Positions 7,973-16,208 are shown, numbered from the stretch's first letter. The stretch: 64,000 bases of DNA from Shimia sediminis (GCF_003990645.1 NZ_RYZK01000005.1:124001-188000); one strand, 5' to 3'. The notes: generated from the letters alone by a model not told the origin. Program-made: numbers and translations.

Positions 7973-9484
7973 ATGTTTGAAAATCTAAGCGAACGCCTGT
8001 CCGGTGTCTTTGACCGTCTGACCAAACAGGGCGCGCTGAGCGAGGATGACGTCAAGACCGCCCTGCGCGAGGTGCGTGTTGCGCTGCTGGAGGCGGACGT
8101 TTCGCTGCCTGTCGCCCGCGATTTTGTCAAAGCCGTGCAGGAAAAGGCCACCGGGCAGTCGGTGACCAAGTCCGTGACCCCCGGTCAGCAGGTCGTCAAG
8201 ATCGTGCACGACGAGCTGAAACATGTTCTGGCCGGCGACAGCGAAGACCCCGGCGAGTTGAAGATCGACAACCCCCCTGCCCCGATCCTGATGGTCGGTC
8301 TGCAGGGCTCGGGTAAGACCACCACCACCGGTAAGCTGGCCAAACGTCTGACCGAAAAGAACGGCAAGCGCGTGCTGATGGCCAGTCTCGACATCTATCG
8401 CCCGGCCGCGATGCAGCAGTTGCAGGTTCTCGGCCAGCAGATCGGCGTCGACACCCTGCCGATCGTGGCCGGTGAAACTGCCGTGCAGATCGCCAAACGC
8501 GCCAAGCAGCAGGCGACGCTGGGGGGCTACGACGTTTACATGCTGGACACCGCCGGTCGTTTGCAGATCGACGAAGTCCTCATGCAAGAGGTCGAAGATG
8601 TGCGCGACGCGGTCAACCCGCGCGAAACGCTGCTGGTGGTCGATGGCCTGACCGGTCAGGTCGCCGTGGAGGTTGCCGAAGAGTTTGACGGCAAGATCGG
8701 CATCTCTGGCGTGGTCCTGACCCGGATGGACGGCGATGGCCGTGGCGGTGCGGCGCTGTCGATGCGCGCGGTGACCGGCAAGCCGATCAAGTTCGTTGGT
8801 CTTGGCGAAAAGATGGACGCGCTCGAAACTTTCGAGCCAGACCGGATCGCGGGCCGGATCCTCGGCATGGGCGACATTGTTGCGCTGGTCGAGAAGGCAC
8901 AGGAAACCATCGAGGCCGAACAGGCCGAACGCATGATGAAGCGCTTTGCCAAAGGCCGCTTCAACATGAACGACATGAAGATGCAGCTGGAACAGATGCA
9001 GAAGATGGGCGGCATGGAAGGCCTGATGGGCATGATGCCCGGCATGGGCAAGATGGCCAAGCAGGTGCAGGACGCAGGGTTCGACGACAAGATGATCATC
9101 CGGCAAGTCGCCATGATCCAGTCGATGACCAAGATCGAGCGCGCCAACCCGCAGATCCTGCAGGCCAGCCGCAAGAAACGTATCGCCGCAGGCTCTGGCA
9201 TGGAGGTCAGTGACCTCAACAAGCTGCTGAAAATGCAGCGCCAGATGGGCGACATGATGAAGAAGATGGGCAAGATGGGCAAAGGCGGCATGCTGAAACA
9301 GGCCATGAAGGGCATGATCGGCAAGGGCGGCGACCCGATGGCGGGCATGGACCCCTCGGCGATGGACCCCAAACAGATGGAAGCCGCAGCCAAGGCGCTG
9401 GGCGGCAAATTGCCCGGCGGATTGCCCGGTCTGGGCGGCGGCGGATTGCCTCCGGGTCTCAGCGGGTTCGGGAAGAAGAAGTAA
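7973..9484 (+). CDS. ffh: Signal recognition particle protein Ffh (SRP54)
   Basis: GTPase subunit of the bacterial SRP, 503 aa, which binds signal sequences of nascent membrane proteins and docks with FtsY. The N domain (1-90) is followed by the G domain with GLQGSGKTTT (109-118), DTAGR and TRMDGDGRGG motifs. The M domain (from about 325) is very methionine-rich and binds 4.5S RNA and the signal peptide. The Gly/Pro/Met-rich C-terminal tail is longer than in E. coli, as is common in alphaproteobacteria. It is followed after 4 bp by three acetyltransferase genes, so it leads an operon that reaches rpsP. Confidence 0.97.
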   Translation: MFENLSERLSGVFDRLTKQGALSEDDVKTALREVRVALLEADVSLPVARDFVKAVQEKATGQSVTKSVTPGQQVVKIVHDELKHVLAGDSEDPGELKIDNPPAPILMVGLQGSGKTTTTGKLAKRLTEKNGKRVLMASLDIYRPAAMQQLQVLGQQIGVDTLPIVAGETAVQIAKRAKQQATLGGYDVYMLDTAGRLQIDEVLMQEVEDVRDAVNPRETLLVVDGLTGQVAVEVAEEFDGKIGISGVVLTRMDGDGRGGAALSMRAVTGKPIKFVGLGEKMDALETFEPDRIAGRILGMGDIVALVEKAQETIEAEQAERMMKRFAKGRFNMNDMKMQLEQMQKMGGMEGLMGMMPGMGKMAKQVQDAGFDDKMIIRQVAMIQSMTKIERANPQILQASRKKRIAAGSGMEVSDLNKLLKMQRQMGDMMKKMGKMGKGGMLKQAMKGMIGKGGDPMAGMDPSAMDPKQMEAAAKALGGKLPGGLPGLGGGGLPPGLSGFGKKK

Positions 9485-9488
9485 CCGC

Positions 9489-10040
9489 ATGACCACGACC
9501 TTCTCCATCCCGACGCTGGAAACCGAACGGCTGATCCTGCGCGCCCCGCGCGAGGCGGACTTCGAGGCCGAGGCGGCGTTTTACGAAACAGAGGCTTCGC
9601 GCTTTGTGGGGGGCCCCAAGCCGCCGCATCAGACCTGGCGCAACCAGGCGATGATGGTCGGGCACTGGGCGTTCCGTGGGTATGGTTTCTGGGCATTGGA
9701 AGACAAGGACACCGGCGGCTACATGGGCCGGGTGGGTCTGTGGTATCCGCATGGCTGGTACGAGCGCGAAATCGGTTGGACGCTGATGCCAGCAGCTCAG
9801 GGCAAAGGTTATGCCACCGAGGCTGCGCTGACGTCGCGCGCCTATGCCTATGACGTTCTGGGGTGGGACACGGCAATCTCGCAGATCGCGCCGGAGAACG
9901 AAGCCTCCAAGGCTGTCGCGCGCCGTCTGGGCGCGTCGTTTGAGACCATGTACGAAGATCCTGAGTTCGGTGAGATCGAAGTCTGGCGGCATCTCGCGCC
10001 CGAGGACATCGTGAACGGTGGCGTGGAGGCTTACGCATGA
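9489..10040 (+). CDS. GNAT N-acetyltransferase 1 of a tandem triplet
   Basis: RimJ/RimL-type GNAT acetyltransferase, 183 aa. It starts with the family opening IPTLETERLILRAPREADF. The acetyl-CoA pyrophosphate loop is IGWTLMPAAQGKGYATEAA (Q-G-K-G-Y). It begins 4 bp after the ffh stop and overlaps the next gene by 4 bp (ATGA). The three consecutive copies (9489-11160) are clearly paralogous, sharing the opening motif, a conserved GHW segment and the loop, yet they differ widely elsewhere. Substrate unknown; ribosomal-protein acetylation is possible from family and context but is only a guess. Confidence 0.85.
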   Translation: MTTTFSIPTLETERLILRAPREADFEAEAAFYETEASRFVGGPKPPHQTWRNQAMMVGHWAFRGYGFWALEDKDTGGYMGRVGLWYPHGWYEREIGWTLMPAAQGKGYATEAALTSRAYAYDVLGWDTAISQIAPENEASKAVARRLGASFETMYEDPEFGEIEVWRHLAPEDIVNGGVEAYA

Positions 10041-10555
10041 CCTCTTTCACCATCCCCAGGGTTGAGACCGAGCGCCTGATCCTGCGTGCGCCGAAACTGT
10101 CGGACCTGCCGCGTATGGAAGCGTTCTTTGCCAGCGAGCGCAGCGCCTATGTGGGTGGTCCGCGTGACGCGGGGGCCTGTTTCACCAGCCTGACCAGCCG
10201 TATCGGCCACTGGGCGGTGCGCGGCTTTGGTCTCTGGCACTTTGAAGACAAGGCCAGCGGCACCTTCATGGGCTGGGCGGGCATCATCGACGCCCCCGGC
10301 TGGCACGAGCCGGAACTGGGCTGGAGCGTGATGGCGGATGGCGAAGGCAAGGGGCTTGCCTCGGAAGCGGTGACAGCGGCGCGAGCCTATGCGGCGCAGC
10401 ATTTCGGGTTGCCGCATCTGATGAGCTATATCGCCCCGGCCAATGACCGGTCGATTGCCATGGCCAAACGGCTGGGTGCAGAATTTGAGCGCGAACATTC
10501 ACTGATGGGCAAATCCTGCCACATCTATCGTCATCCCGAAGTGGAGACAGTGTAA
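10037..10555 (+). CDS. GNAT N-acetyltransferase 2 of a tandem triplet
   Basis: Second GNAT paralogue, 172 aa. It opens IPRVETERLILRAPKLSDL; its acetyl-CoA loop is LGWSVMADGEGKGLASEAV. The ATG overlaps the previous stop (ATGA, 10037-10040), and the stop overlaps the next start (TAATG at 10555). The arrangement indicates one polycistronic mRNA with coupled translation. Substrate not recognisable. Confidence 0.85.
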   Translation: MTSFTIPRVETERLILRAPKLSDLPRMEAFFASERSAYVGGPRDAGACFTSLTSRIGHWAVRGFGLWHFEDKASGTFMGWAGIIDAPGWHEPELGWSVMADGEGKGLASEAVTAARAYAAQHFGLPHLMSYIAPANDRSIAMAKRLGAEFEREHSLMGKSCHIYRHPEVETV

Positions 10556-11160
10556 TGGCGACAAAGAACATCCCCATTCTGGAAACCAAGCGGCTGGTCC
10601 TGCGTGGCCCCGAAGCCGAGGACTATGCCGCGTTCAAGGCAACCTTTGCCTCGTACCGCTCGCGGTTCATGGGCGGCCCGCTCAATCCTTACGAAACCTG
10701 GATGCTATATGCGGCCGAGATCGGTCACTGGAACATTCGCGGCTATGGCATGTGGATGATCCACGACAAGGACACGGACGAGACCTATGGCATGGCCGGT
10801 GGCTGGATGCCCGCGGCCTGGCCGGAAAAGGAAATCGCCTGGATCATCTGGCCGTCGGCTGCGGGTCACGGCTATGCGCTTGAGGCGACCCATGCCGCGC
10901 GCAAGTATCTTTATGCCGAACAGGGTTGGGAGGGCGCGGTGTCCTACCTCGATCCCAAGAACCTGGATTCGATCCGTCTGGCCGAACGGCTGGGTGCCAA
11001 AAAGGACAAGGACGCGCCGTCTGTGGACGGCAACGACGTGGTCTATCGCCACCCGAGCGCAGAGCAACTGGCCCACAGCCAGATCAACGACGGGATCGAG
11101 ATGGAGATCAGCCACTACGCCGACCCGATGTTCAAACCGAAAGGATATGCCCTTGACTGA
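10555..11160 (+). CDS. GNAT N-acetyltransferase 3 of a tandem triplet
   Basis: Third GNAT paralogue, 201 aa, with a C-terminal extension after the core fold (HSQINDGIEMEISHYADP). It opens IPILETKRLVLRGPEAEDY. The acetyl-CoA loop is altered to IAWIIWPSAAGHGYALEAT (A-G-H-G instead of Q-G-K-G), which keeps the glycines but loses the basic residue. It overlaps the chorismate mutase gene by 14 bp. Either activity has diverged or this copy binds a different partner; sequence alone does not tell. Confidence 0.82.
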   Translation: MATKNIPILETKRLVLRGPEAEDYAAFKATFASYRSRFMGGPLNPYETWMLYAAEIGHWNIRGYGMWMIHDKDTDETYGMAGGWMPAAWPEKEIAWIIWPSAAGHGYALEATHAARKYLYAEQGWEGAVSYLDPKNLDSIRLAERLGAKKDKDAPSVDGNDVVYRHPSAEQLAHSQINDGIEMEISHYADPMFKPKGYALD

Positions 11161-11449
11161 CGCCACCACCCGCGCAGCCGACGTGCTGAAGGAACACCGC
11201 GAAAGCATCGACCGGCTGGACGCGATCCTCGTCTACACGCTGGGCGAGCGGTTCAAGCACACGCAGGCTGTGGGACAGCTGAAGGCAGAGCATGACCTGC
11301 CGCCGTCAGACCCCGCACGGGAGGCCAAACAGATTGCCCGGCTCGAAGATATGGCGGTCCGCGCCAACCTCGACCCGGAATTCGCCAAGAAATTCCTGAA
11401 CTTCATCATTGATGAGGTCATCAGACACCACAAGAAGCATCAGGAATAA
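11147..11449 (+). CDS. Chorismate mutase (AroQ class)
   Basis: All-helical AroQ-type chorismate mutase, 100 aa, converting chorismate to prephenate for phenylalanine and tyrosine synthesis. It has the PheA-type pattern HRESIDRLDAILVYTLGERF-KHTQAVGQLKAEHDLPPSDPAREAKQ-FIIDEVIRHHKKHQ, with the active-site Arg, Lys and Glu/Gln residues of the family. The ATG at 11147 lies inside the end of the preceding acetyltransferase gene, with AAAGG just upstream; a TTG at 11153 is the alternative. There is no prephenate dehydratase domain, so it is a monofunctional enzyme. Confidence 0.85.
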   Translation: MPLTDATTRAADVLKEHRESIDRLDAILVYTLGERFKHTQAVGQLKAEHDLPPSDPAREAKQIARLEDMAVRANLDPEFAKKFLNFIIDEVIRHHKKHQE

Positions 11450-11457
11450 CAACAACC

Positions 11458-11485
11458 GTAGGTCGGACAATCTTGTCCGACCTAC
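11458..11485. repeat. 28-bp palindromic intergenic repeat, copy 1
   Basis: Inverted repeat of GTAGGTCGGACAA and TTGTCCGACCTAC (13-bp arms) around a 2-nt centre (TC). The reverse complement of this copy occurs exactly at 53099-53126. It lies between the chorismate mutase and rpsP genes, followed by a smaller hairpin (GGGGC-ATC-GCCCC at 11505-11517). It lacks a T run, so it is not a simple terminator; a REP-like dispersed element is more likely. Confidence 0.8.
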
Positions 11486-11548
11486 CTGACACAACAGGAA
11501 TGACGGGGCATCGCCCCTCAAGTAGCTTAGGAACAGGAGTAACACACC

Positions 11549-11929
11549 ATGGCTATGAAAATTCGTCTCGCCCGCGGCGGCTCGAAAAAACGTCCCTTCT
11601 ATCGCGTTGTTGCGGCTGACAGCCGTATGCCCCGCGACGGCCGTTTCATCGAAAAACTCGGCACCTACAACCCGCTCTTGCCGAAAGACAGCGAAGAGCG
11701 CATCAAGCTGAACATGGAACGTGTGCAGTACTGGCTGGACCAGGGCGCACAGCCGACCGATCGTGTTGCACGCTTCCTGGAAGCCTCGGGCACCATCGCC
11801 AAAACCGAGCGCAACAACCCCAAGAAAGCCGAGCCTGGCCAGAAAGCCAAGGACCGTGCAGAAGAAAAAGCCGCCAAGGCTGCTGAAGCTGCCGAAGCGC
11901 CTGCTGAAGAAGCAGCCGCCGAAGAGTAA
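11549..11929 (+). CDS. rpsP: 30S ribosomal protein S16
   Basis: Small-subunit protein S16, 126 aa. The conserved opening [21 protein letters not shown] and the [15 protein letters not shown] motif are plain. The core ends near residue 80; the remaining Ala/Glu/Lys-rich tail (PAEEAAAEE end) is an extension typical of alphaproteobacteria. It has a strong ribosome site (CAGGAG, 9 nt). It heads the rpsP-bluB-rimM-trmD order, with the intruding bluB 17 bp after its stop. Confidence 0.97.
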   Translation: MAMKIRLARGGSKKRPFYRVVAADSRMPRDGRFIEKLGTYNPLLPKDSEERIKLNMERVQYWLDQGAQPTDRVARFLEASGTIAKTERNNPKKAEPGQKAKDRAEEKAAKAAEAAEAPAEEAAAEE

Positions 11930-11946
11930 GAAGGTCAGGATCCGGA

Positions 11947-12576
11947 ATGCACGTCTTTTCCGAAGTCTTCCGGAACGATCTTCGACAGCTCATGGAATGG
12001 CGCCGCGACGTGCGCCATTTCAGGACAGATCCCGTGGACGAGGCACTCCTGCAGGAGTGCCTCGACGCGTTTCAGACAGCGCCTTCGGTGGGGCTGTCCG
12101 AACCCTGGCGGCTGATCCGGATCGAAAGTGACGCCGCACGCGACGCGGCCTTGCAGAACTTTCGCGCAGCCAATGCCGAGGCGCTGGCCGGTTACGAAGG
12201 TGACAAGGCGGCGCTTTATGCCAAGTTAAAGCTCTCGGGTATGACCGAGGCGCCGGTGCAATTTGCGATCTACTGCGATGACGCGACCGACAAGGGGGCA
12301 GGCCTGGGAGCTGCCACCATGCCCGAGACCCGGCGGTATTCGGTGGTGAGCGCGATCAACCTGTTCTGGCTGGCCGCCCGTGCACGGGGGCTGGGCGTGG
12401 GATGGGTTTCGGTGCTTGACCCTGTGCGATTGAACCGTGATCTTGCGGTGCCGCAGGACTGGAGCCTTGTGGCCTATCTCTGTGTTGGGTATCCGCAGGA
12501 TGTCTCGGACACGCCGGAACTGGAGCGCAAAGGCTGGGAAGCGCGGCGCAAGGCGCTGCCGATCACCCGCCGGTGA
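11947..12576 (+). CDS. bluB: 5,6-dimethylbenzimidazole synthase BluB
   Basis: Flavin-destroying nitroreductase-fold enzyme, 209 aa, which cleaves FMNH2 with oxygen to give 5,6-dimethylbenzimidazole, the lower ligand of vitamin B12. Family motifs are WRRDVRHFRTDPV near the N-terminus, APSVGLSEPWRLI for flavin binding, and the GLGVGWVSVLDP segment. Length matches BluB (about 210-220) rather than ordinary nitroreductases. It lies between rpsP and rimM, away from other cobalamin genes, which is unusual. Start ATG at 11947, 17 bp after rpsP. Confidence 0.85.
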   Translation: MHVFSEVFRNDLRQLMEWRRDVRHFRTDPVDEALLQECLDAFQTAPSVGLSEPWRLIRIESDAARDAALQNFRAANAEALAGYEGDKAALYAKLKLSGMTEAPVQFAIYCDDATDKGAGLGAATMPETRRYSVVSAINLFWLAARARGLGVGWVSVLDPVRLNRDLAVPQDWSLVAYLCVGYPQDVSDTPELERKGWEARRKALPITRR

Positions 12577-12674
12577 CGTAAAACCAACAGCCGCGACAAC
12601 CCGGCAGCGGCGGATGGCTTGCCCTTGCCGTCCGTATCGGGGAAAACTAACGGGCATATTGTAGCGAGAGTCAT

Positions 12675-13178
12675 ATGACAGACATGGTTTGTGTCGGGGC
12701 CATTGCGGGGGCCTACGGGGTGCGCGGCGAGGTTCGTTTGAAAAGCTTCACGGCTGAGGCCGAGGCGATTGCCGACTATGCCCCGCTGACAAATGAAGAC
12801 GGCAGCCAGAGTTTTGATCTGCGCGTGACCCGCGCGATCAAGAATGGTCTGGCGGTGCGGTTGTCCGGGGTTGCCACCAAGGAAGACGCCGATGCGCTGA
12901 AGGGCCTGCGGCTCTATGTGCCGCGTGACCGGCTGCCCGATCTGCCCGAAGACGAGTACTACCACGCCGATCTGATCGGGCTCGAGGTGCGCGACACCGG
13001 GGGCACGGTGCTGGGCACGGTCAAGTCAGTGCAAAACCATGGTTCGAGCGACCTGTTGGAAATCCATGGTCCCGGTCTGACGGTCACGGTGCTGTTGCCT
13101 TTCACCCGAGAGGCGGTGCCCACGGTGGATCTGGCCTCGGGGCGTATCATTGCGGATCCACCCGAAGGGATATTCTGA
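12675..13178 (+). CDS. rimM: 16S rRNA processing protein RimM
   Basis: Ribosome maturation factor of 167 aa acting on the 30S head with S19. The N-terminal RimM beta-barrel opens [20 protein letters not shown], and the PRC-barrel half contains [16 protein letters not shown]. The order rpsP...rimM...trmD...rplS is the classical one, although two foreign genes interrupt it here. The stop codon is directly followed by the next ATG (TGAATG at 13176). Confidence 0.95.
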   Translation: MTDMVCVGAIAGAYGVRGEVRLKSFTAEAEAIADYAPLTNEDGSQSFDLRVTRAIKNGLAVRLSGVATKEDADALKGLRLYVPRDRLPDLPEDEYYHADLIGLEVRDTGGTVLGTVKSVQNHGSSDLLEIHGPGLTVTVLLPFTREAVPTVDLASGRIIADPPEGIF

Positions 13179-14006
13179 ATGGCCCGCATGGTGATCCATG
13201 CCGGGTTCCACAAGACCGGCACATCGACGGTTCAAAGGATGCTGAAAAAGAACCGCCGCATCCTGAGCCGCGAGTGTCTGGTTTTTGACCATTCGCACAT
13301 GCCTGCCGTCAGCGAAAATGCCCGGTCTTATTCTGTCAGCCGGGATTTGCTGGACCTGCTGGCCTTTACCTATGAGCTGGCGGAGTTTCTGGAACGTTTC
13401 AAAGGCAAGCTCGAGCGCAATGTCTGTCTGAGTTCTGAAAACCTGCTTGGACACATGCCGGGGCGGCGCGGGCTCAAGACCTATGACGCCGCGCCGATCC
13501 TGATGAAGGCCTTTGTGCACACGGTCGAGCGGGTGATGAAAGAACCGCCCGAGATGGTGTTCTACTTTTCAACCCGCGATGCCGAACCCTGGCTGAAATC
13601 CTGCCATTCACAGCACCTGCGGGCAGTCCGCATGACCATGACAACCGACCGCTACAAAGAGTTGTTTGCCGAGTCGGCGCAGCTGGGCCGGATCATCGAC
13701 ATGGTGCGTTTGGCGGTAAAGCCGCATCGGGTGGAAACGGCCCGTTTGGAAGAGATCGGACCTCTGCCGTTGGGGCCGGTCACGCCGATCCTGGACCTGC
13801 TCGACATTTCACCGGCGGTGCGCGACAAGCTGCAGCCTGTTCCGGTCACCAATCAGGCCTTGCCAGAGGAGCTGGTACAGGAGTTTCTGGAAATCAATCA
13901 GAGCGAGATGTCCTGGAAGGATGTGCCGGTTGCGAAACAGGCCGCGCGGGACCGATGGGCGTTGACACAGGACAACAGCGAGAAAGATCTCAGTCATGAC
14001 GGATAA
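13179..14006 (+). CDS. Sulfotransferase-like protein inserted between rimM and trmD
   Basis: 275 aa beginning MVIHAGFHKTGTSTVQRML: the HAGFHKTGTST loop is the 5'-phosphosulfate-binding P-loop of PAPS-dependent sulfotransferases. Further along, FYFSTRDAEPWLKSCHSQHLR resembles the region holding the 3'-phosphate-binding Arg and Ser. A transferase that moves sulfate from PAPS to a carbohydrate or other acceptor is plausible, but the acceptor cannot be told. Its ATG touches the rimM stop and its end overlaps trmD by 11 bp, so it is transcribed with both. Nothing in base or codon use stands out against the neighbours by eye. Confidence 0.7.
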   Translation: MARMVIHAGFHKTGTSTVQRMLKKNRRILSRECLVFDHSHMPAVSENARSYSVSRDLLDLLAFTYELAEFLERFKGKLERNVCLSSENLLGHMPGRRGLKTYDAAPILMKAFVHTVERVMKEPPEMVFYFSTRDAEPWLKSCHSQHLRAVRMTMTTDRYKELFAESAQLGRIIDMVRLAVKPHRVETARLEEIGPLPLGPVTPILDLLDISPAVRDKLQPVPVTNQALPEELVQEFLEINQSEMSWKDVPVAKQAARDRWALTQDNSEKDLSHDG

Positions 14007-14802
14007 GCCGCGATCCCATGGGCGCAAATCCATTTCGGTCTCGCTCAAGCCGCGCGAGTTGATGAGCCACAATCCGCGGCTGGCCGGGGTATGGACGGCG
14101 CGGATCATCACGCTGTTCCCCGAGGCCTTTCCGGGTGTTCTGGGCGAGAGCCTGACGGGCAAGGCGCTGAAGGATGGCAAGTGGCAGCTTGAGACCACCG
14201 ATCTGCGGCCCTTTGGCATCGGCAAGCACCGAAACGTGGATGACACGCCAGCGGGTGGCGGCGCGGGCATGGTGCTGCGGGCCGATGTGCTGGGCAATGC
14301 GATCGAACACACGATGCGCGGCGCGCGCGGCAACTGGCCGTTGGTCTACCTGTCCCCGCGCGGGCGGCGGTTCGATCAAAAGATGGCACGGGCCTGGGCA
14401 GAGTGCGATGGCATCACCATGCTGTGCGGGCGTTTCGAGGGCGTCGATCAGCGGGTGCTGGATCACTACAACATCCAGGAGGTGTCGCTCGGGGATTTTG
14501 TGCTGACCGGCGGCGAGATCGCGGCGCAGGCGATGATTGACGCCACGGTGCGGCTGTTGCCGGATGTGCTGGGCAACGCCGAGAGCATCGAGGACGAGAG
14601 CCATTCCAACGGCCTGTTGGAGCATCCGCAGTACACCCGGCCGGCCGAGTGGATGGGACGGCAGATCCCCGATGTTCTGATGTCGGGCCATCACGGCAAG
14701 ATCGAGGCATGGCGCAAAGCGCAGTCCCGGGCCCTGACCCGCCAGCGTCGCCCGGACATGTGGGCGGCCCATGAGGACAAGGGCGAGGATGACCAAGGGT
14801 AA
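13996..14802 (+). CDS. trmD: tRNA (guanine-37-N1) methyltransferase TrmD
   Basis: SPOUT-class methyltransferase, 268 aa, forming m1G37 to prevent frameshifting. Recognised by ITLFPEAFPGVLGESLTGKAL, the SAM-knot segments YLSPRGRRFDQ and CGRFEGVDQRVLD, LGDFVLTGGE and the C-terminal SGHHGKIEAWR. An N-terminal extension of about 35 residues compared with E. coli is common in alphaproteobacteria; it overlaps the sulfotransferase-like gene by 11 bp. A later ATG at codon 23 is an alternative start. Confidence 0.95.
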   Translation: MTDKPRSHGRKSISVSLKPRELMSHNPRLAGVWTARIITLFPEAFPGVLGESLTGKALKDGKWQLETTDLRPFGIGKHRNVDDTPAGGGAGMVLRADVLGNAIEHTMRGARGNWPLVYLSPRGRRFDQKMARAWAECDGITMLCGRFEGVDQRVLDHYNIQEVSLGDFVLTGGEIAAQAMIDATVRLLPDVLGNAESIEDESHSNGLLEHPQYTRPAEWMGRQIPDVLMSGHHGKIEAWRKAQSRALTRQRRPDMWAAHEDKGEDDQG

Positions 14803-14878
14803 ACCGGAAGTCGTTGCACGCCACCGCCTGCCCATGTTTATATCGCCCCGAACAGTTTGATTATTGGGAGATTTGGCA

Positions 14879-15211
14879 ATGGCCGGGAAATTCGAACTCT
14901 ACAAGGACAAGGCTGGTGAGTTTCGCTTCCGTCTGAAGGCGGGCAACGGCGAGATCATTCTGGCAAGCGAAGGCTACAAGCAACGCGCCAGCGCCGAGAA
15001 CGGTATCGCCTCGGTCCAGAAAAATGCCCCCGAAGATGCGCGCTACGAGCGCAAGGAAACCAAATCGGGCAAGCATATGTTCAACCTCAAGGCCACCAAT
15101 GGCCAGGTGATCGGCACCTCGGAAAGCTACGAGAGCACCTCGGGGCGCGACAATGGTATCGAGTCGGTAAAAAAGAACGCGCCGGACGCGGAAACCAAAG
15201 ACCTGACCTGA
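14879..15211 (+). CDS. YegP/DUF1508-family protein
   Basis: 110 aa made of two tandem copies of the DUF1508 beta-hairpin motif (about 2-52 and 55-105): KFELYKDKAGEFRFRLKAGNGEIILASEGY and its second version with HMFNLKATNGQVIGTSESY. Each ends in NGI-SVKKNAP. The family is small, cytoplasmic and of no established function. I use the ATG at 14879 with GGGAG about 8 nt upstream; a TTG at 14864 would overlap that ribosome site. Confidence 0.82.
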   Translation: MAGKFELYKDKAGEFRFRLKAGNGEIILASEGYKQRASAENGIASVQKNAPEDARYERKETKSGKHMFNLKATNGQVIGTSESYESTSGRDNGIESVKKNAPDAETKDLT

Positions 15212-15240
15212 GCAAAGCTCCGGGTCCCATGAAGCGCTGG

Positions 15241-15292
15241 GCAGAACTTTCTAGAAAGTTCTGCTTGGTGCAATTTTTTCTAGAAAAAATTG
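15241..15292. repeat. Double palindrome element, copy 1
   Basis: Two adjacent perfect palindromes: 24 bp at 15241-15264 (arms GCAGAACTTTCT/AGAAAGTTCTGC) and 22 bp at 15271-15292 (arms CAATTTTTTCT/AGAAAAAATTG). It lies between the ends of two convergent genes, just 3 bp before the stop of the minus-strand gene. The same two-part design recurs at 62660-62705. It could terminate transcription from both sides. Confidence 0.75.
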
Positions 15293-15295
15293 CCG

Positions 15296-16180
15296 TCAGG
15301 CTATGGCAGCGGGGGCTGCGGGCTGTGTCAGGGTGATTGAGGGCAGATCGATGGTGCGGTCCCACGTGGTGGTTTCATCGGTGTCCGGGTTGTAGGCATA
15401 GTAGCTGTCACCAAGGTCAACCAGGCCAATCACATAGATGCCGTCGAGGGCATTCTCTTCCAGTGGCCCGAAGCTTGTGTCATACCAGATTGACCCTTCG
15501 TCAGTGCGCAGACCGTCAGGGATCGAGCCAGTTTCCGAATAGAGGACATAGGCGTAGTCATTTTCCAACTCGGGTCCAAGGCTGCCTGAGCCGGATATGT
15601 AAGTATCCGTTCCCTCCACGGCAAAAACAGCGCCGTCTGCGGAGTCGGGGATCTGGATTTCCAGCGTATCTGCGCTGCCCATCGTGGCCTCGAACACCGG
15701 TATTTCACCTTCGATTTCCTGCACCCTGTAGGTGTCCAGAGTGTCAGAGTATTCCGTCCCGAGTTGCGCGGCGCCTGCGAGATCATCACAGCACAATCGC
15801 ACGATCACATGATCGCCCTCTTCGCCTGCGACGTCATCGCCGTGATCGGCGGTCGGATCATCGCTGAGTGTGTCTACGTTGTCCCCGAGCCCCATGATCA
15901 CCTCGTCCAGCCCGTCGCCAGCGTCAACCCCTTGGTAGACGTCATCGGTGATGTTGGTTTCGATCAACTCATCCGCATCAGTGCCGCCCGGCGCGTCGAC
16001 AAAGCTGGCATCCCCACCGTCGGGCGTGACGCGCAGGTCATCGCCGGGCCAGTCTGCATAGTCTTCTTCACAGCTGTCCTCGCAAGGGTCCTCGTTGGGC
16101 GCGTCAGAGTCGTCATCCAGAATATCGACAAGCGCCATTGTGCCAAAACCGGCAAGAGCAATCCAAAAGAAGGTCAACAC
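15296..16180 (-). CDS. Acidic membrane-anchored or exported protein of unknown function
   Basis: About 294 aa. One N-terminal hydrophobic segment (TFFWIALAGFGTMALVDIL) is followed by a strikingly acidic stretch (DDDSDAPNEDPCEDSCEEDYAD and onward to about 130) and a C-terminal beta-rich part with repeated GTDTYISGSG, YVLYSETGS and GIYVIGLVDLGDSYYAYNPDTDE motifs. Cysteines come in pairs (PCEDSCEE, RLCCDD). I recognise no family. The GTG at 16178-16180 has GGAG 8 nt upstream; a TTG at 16184-16186 is only 4 nt from it. A promoter with an inverted repeat filling its spacer lies directly upstream. Acidity and GD-rich segments fit calcium binding outside the cytoplasm, but no RTX nonapeptides are present. 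Confidence 0.6.
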   Translation of the reverse strand: MLTFFWIALAGFGTMALVDILDDDSDAPNEDPCEDSCEEDYADWPGDDLRVTPDGGDASFVDAPGGTDADELIETNITDDVYQGVDAGDGLDEVIMGLGDNVDTLSDDPTADHGDDVAGEEGDHVIVRLCCDDLAGAAQLGTEYSDTLDTYRVQEIEGEIPVFEATMGSADTLEIQIPDSADGAVFAVEGTDTYISGSGSLGPELENDYAYVLYSETGSIPDGLRTDEGSIWYDTSFGPLEENALDGIYVIGLVDLGDSYYAYNPDTDETTTWDRTIDLPSITLTQPAAPAAIA

Positions 16181-16208
16181 GGGCAAAACTCCACACTCTA
16201 CGGCAGAT

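Noticed and set aside
9489-11160. Toxin-antitoxin GNAT system
   Set aside because: No RHH/DUF1778-type antitoxin gene precedes any of the acetyltransferases, and three tandem copies behind ffh do not fit that layout.
15296-16180. RTX-type calcium-binding protein
   Set aside because: Acidic and Gly/Asp-rich, but no repeated GGxGxDxUx nonapeptides are seen.
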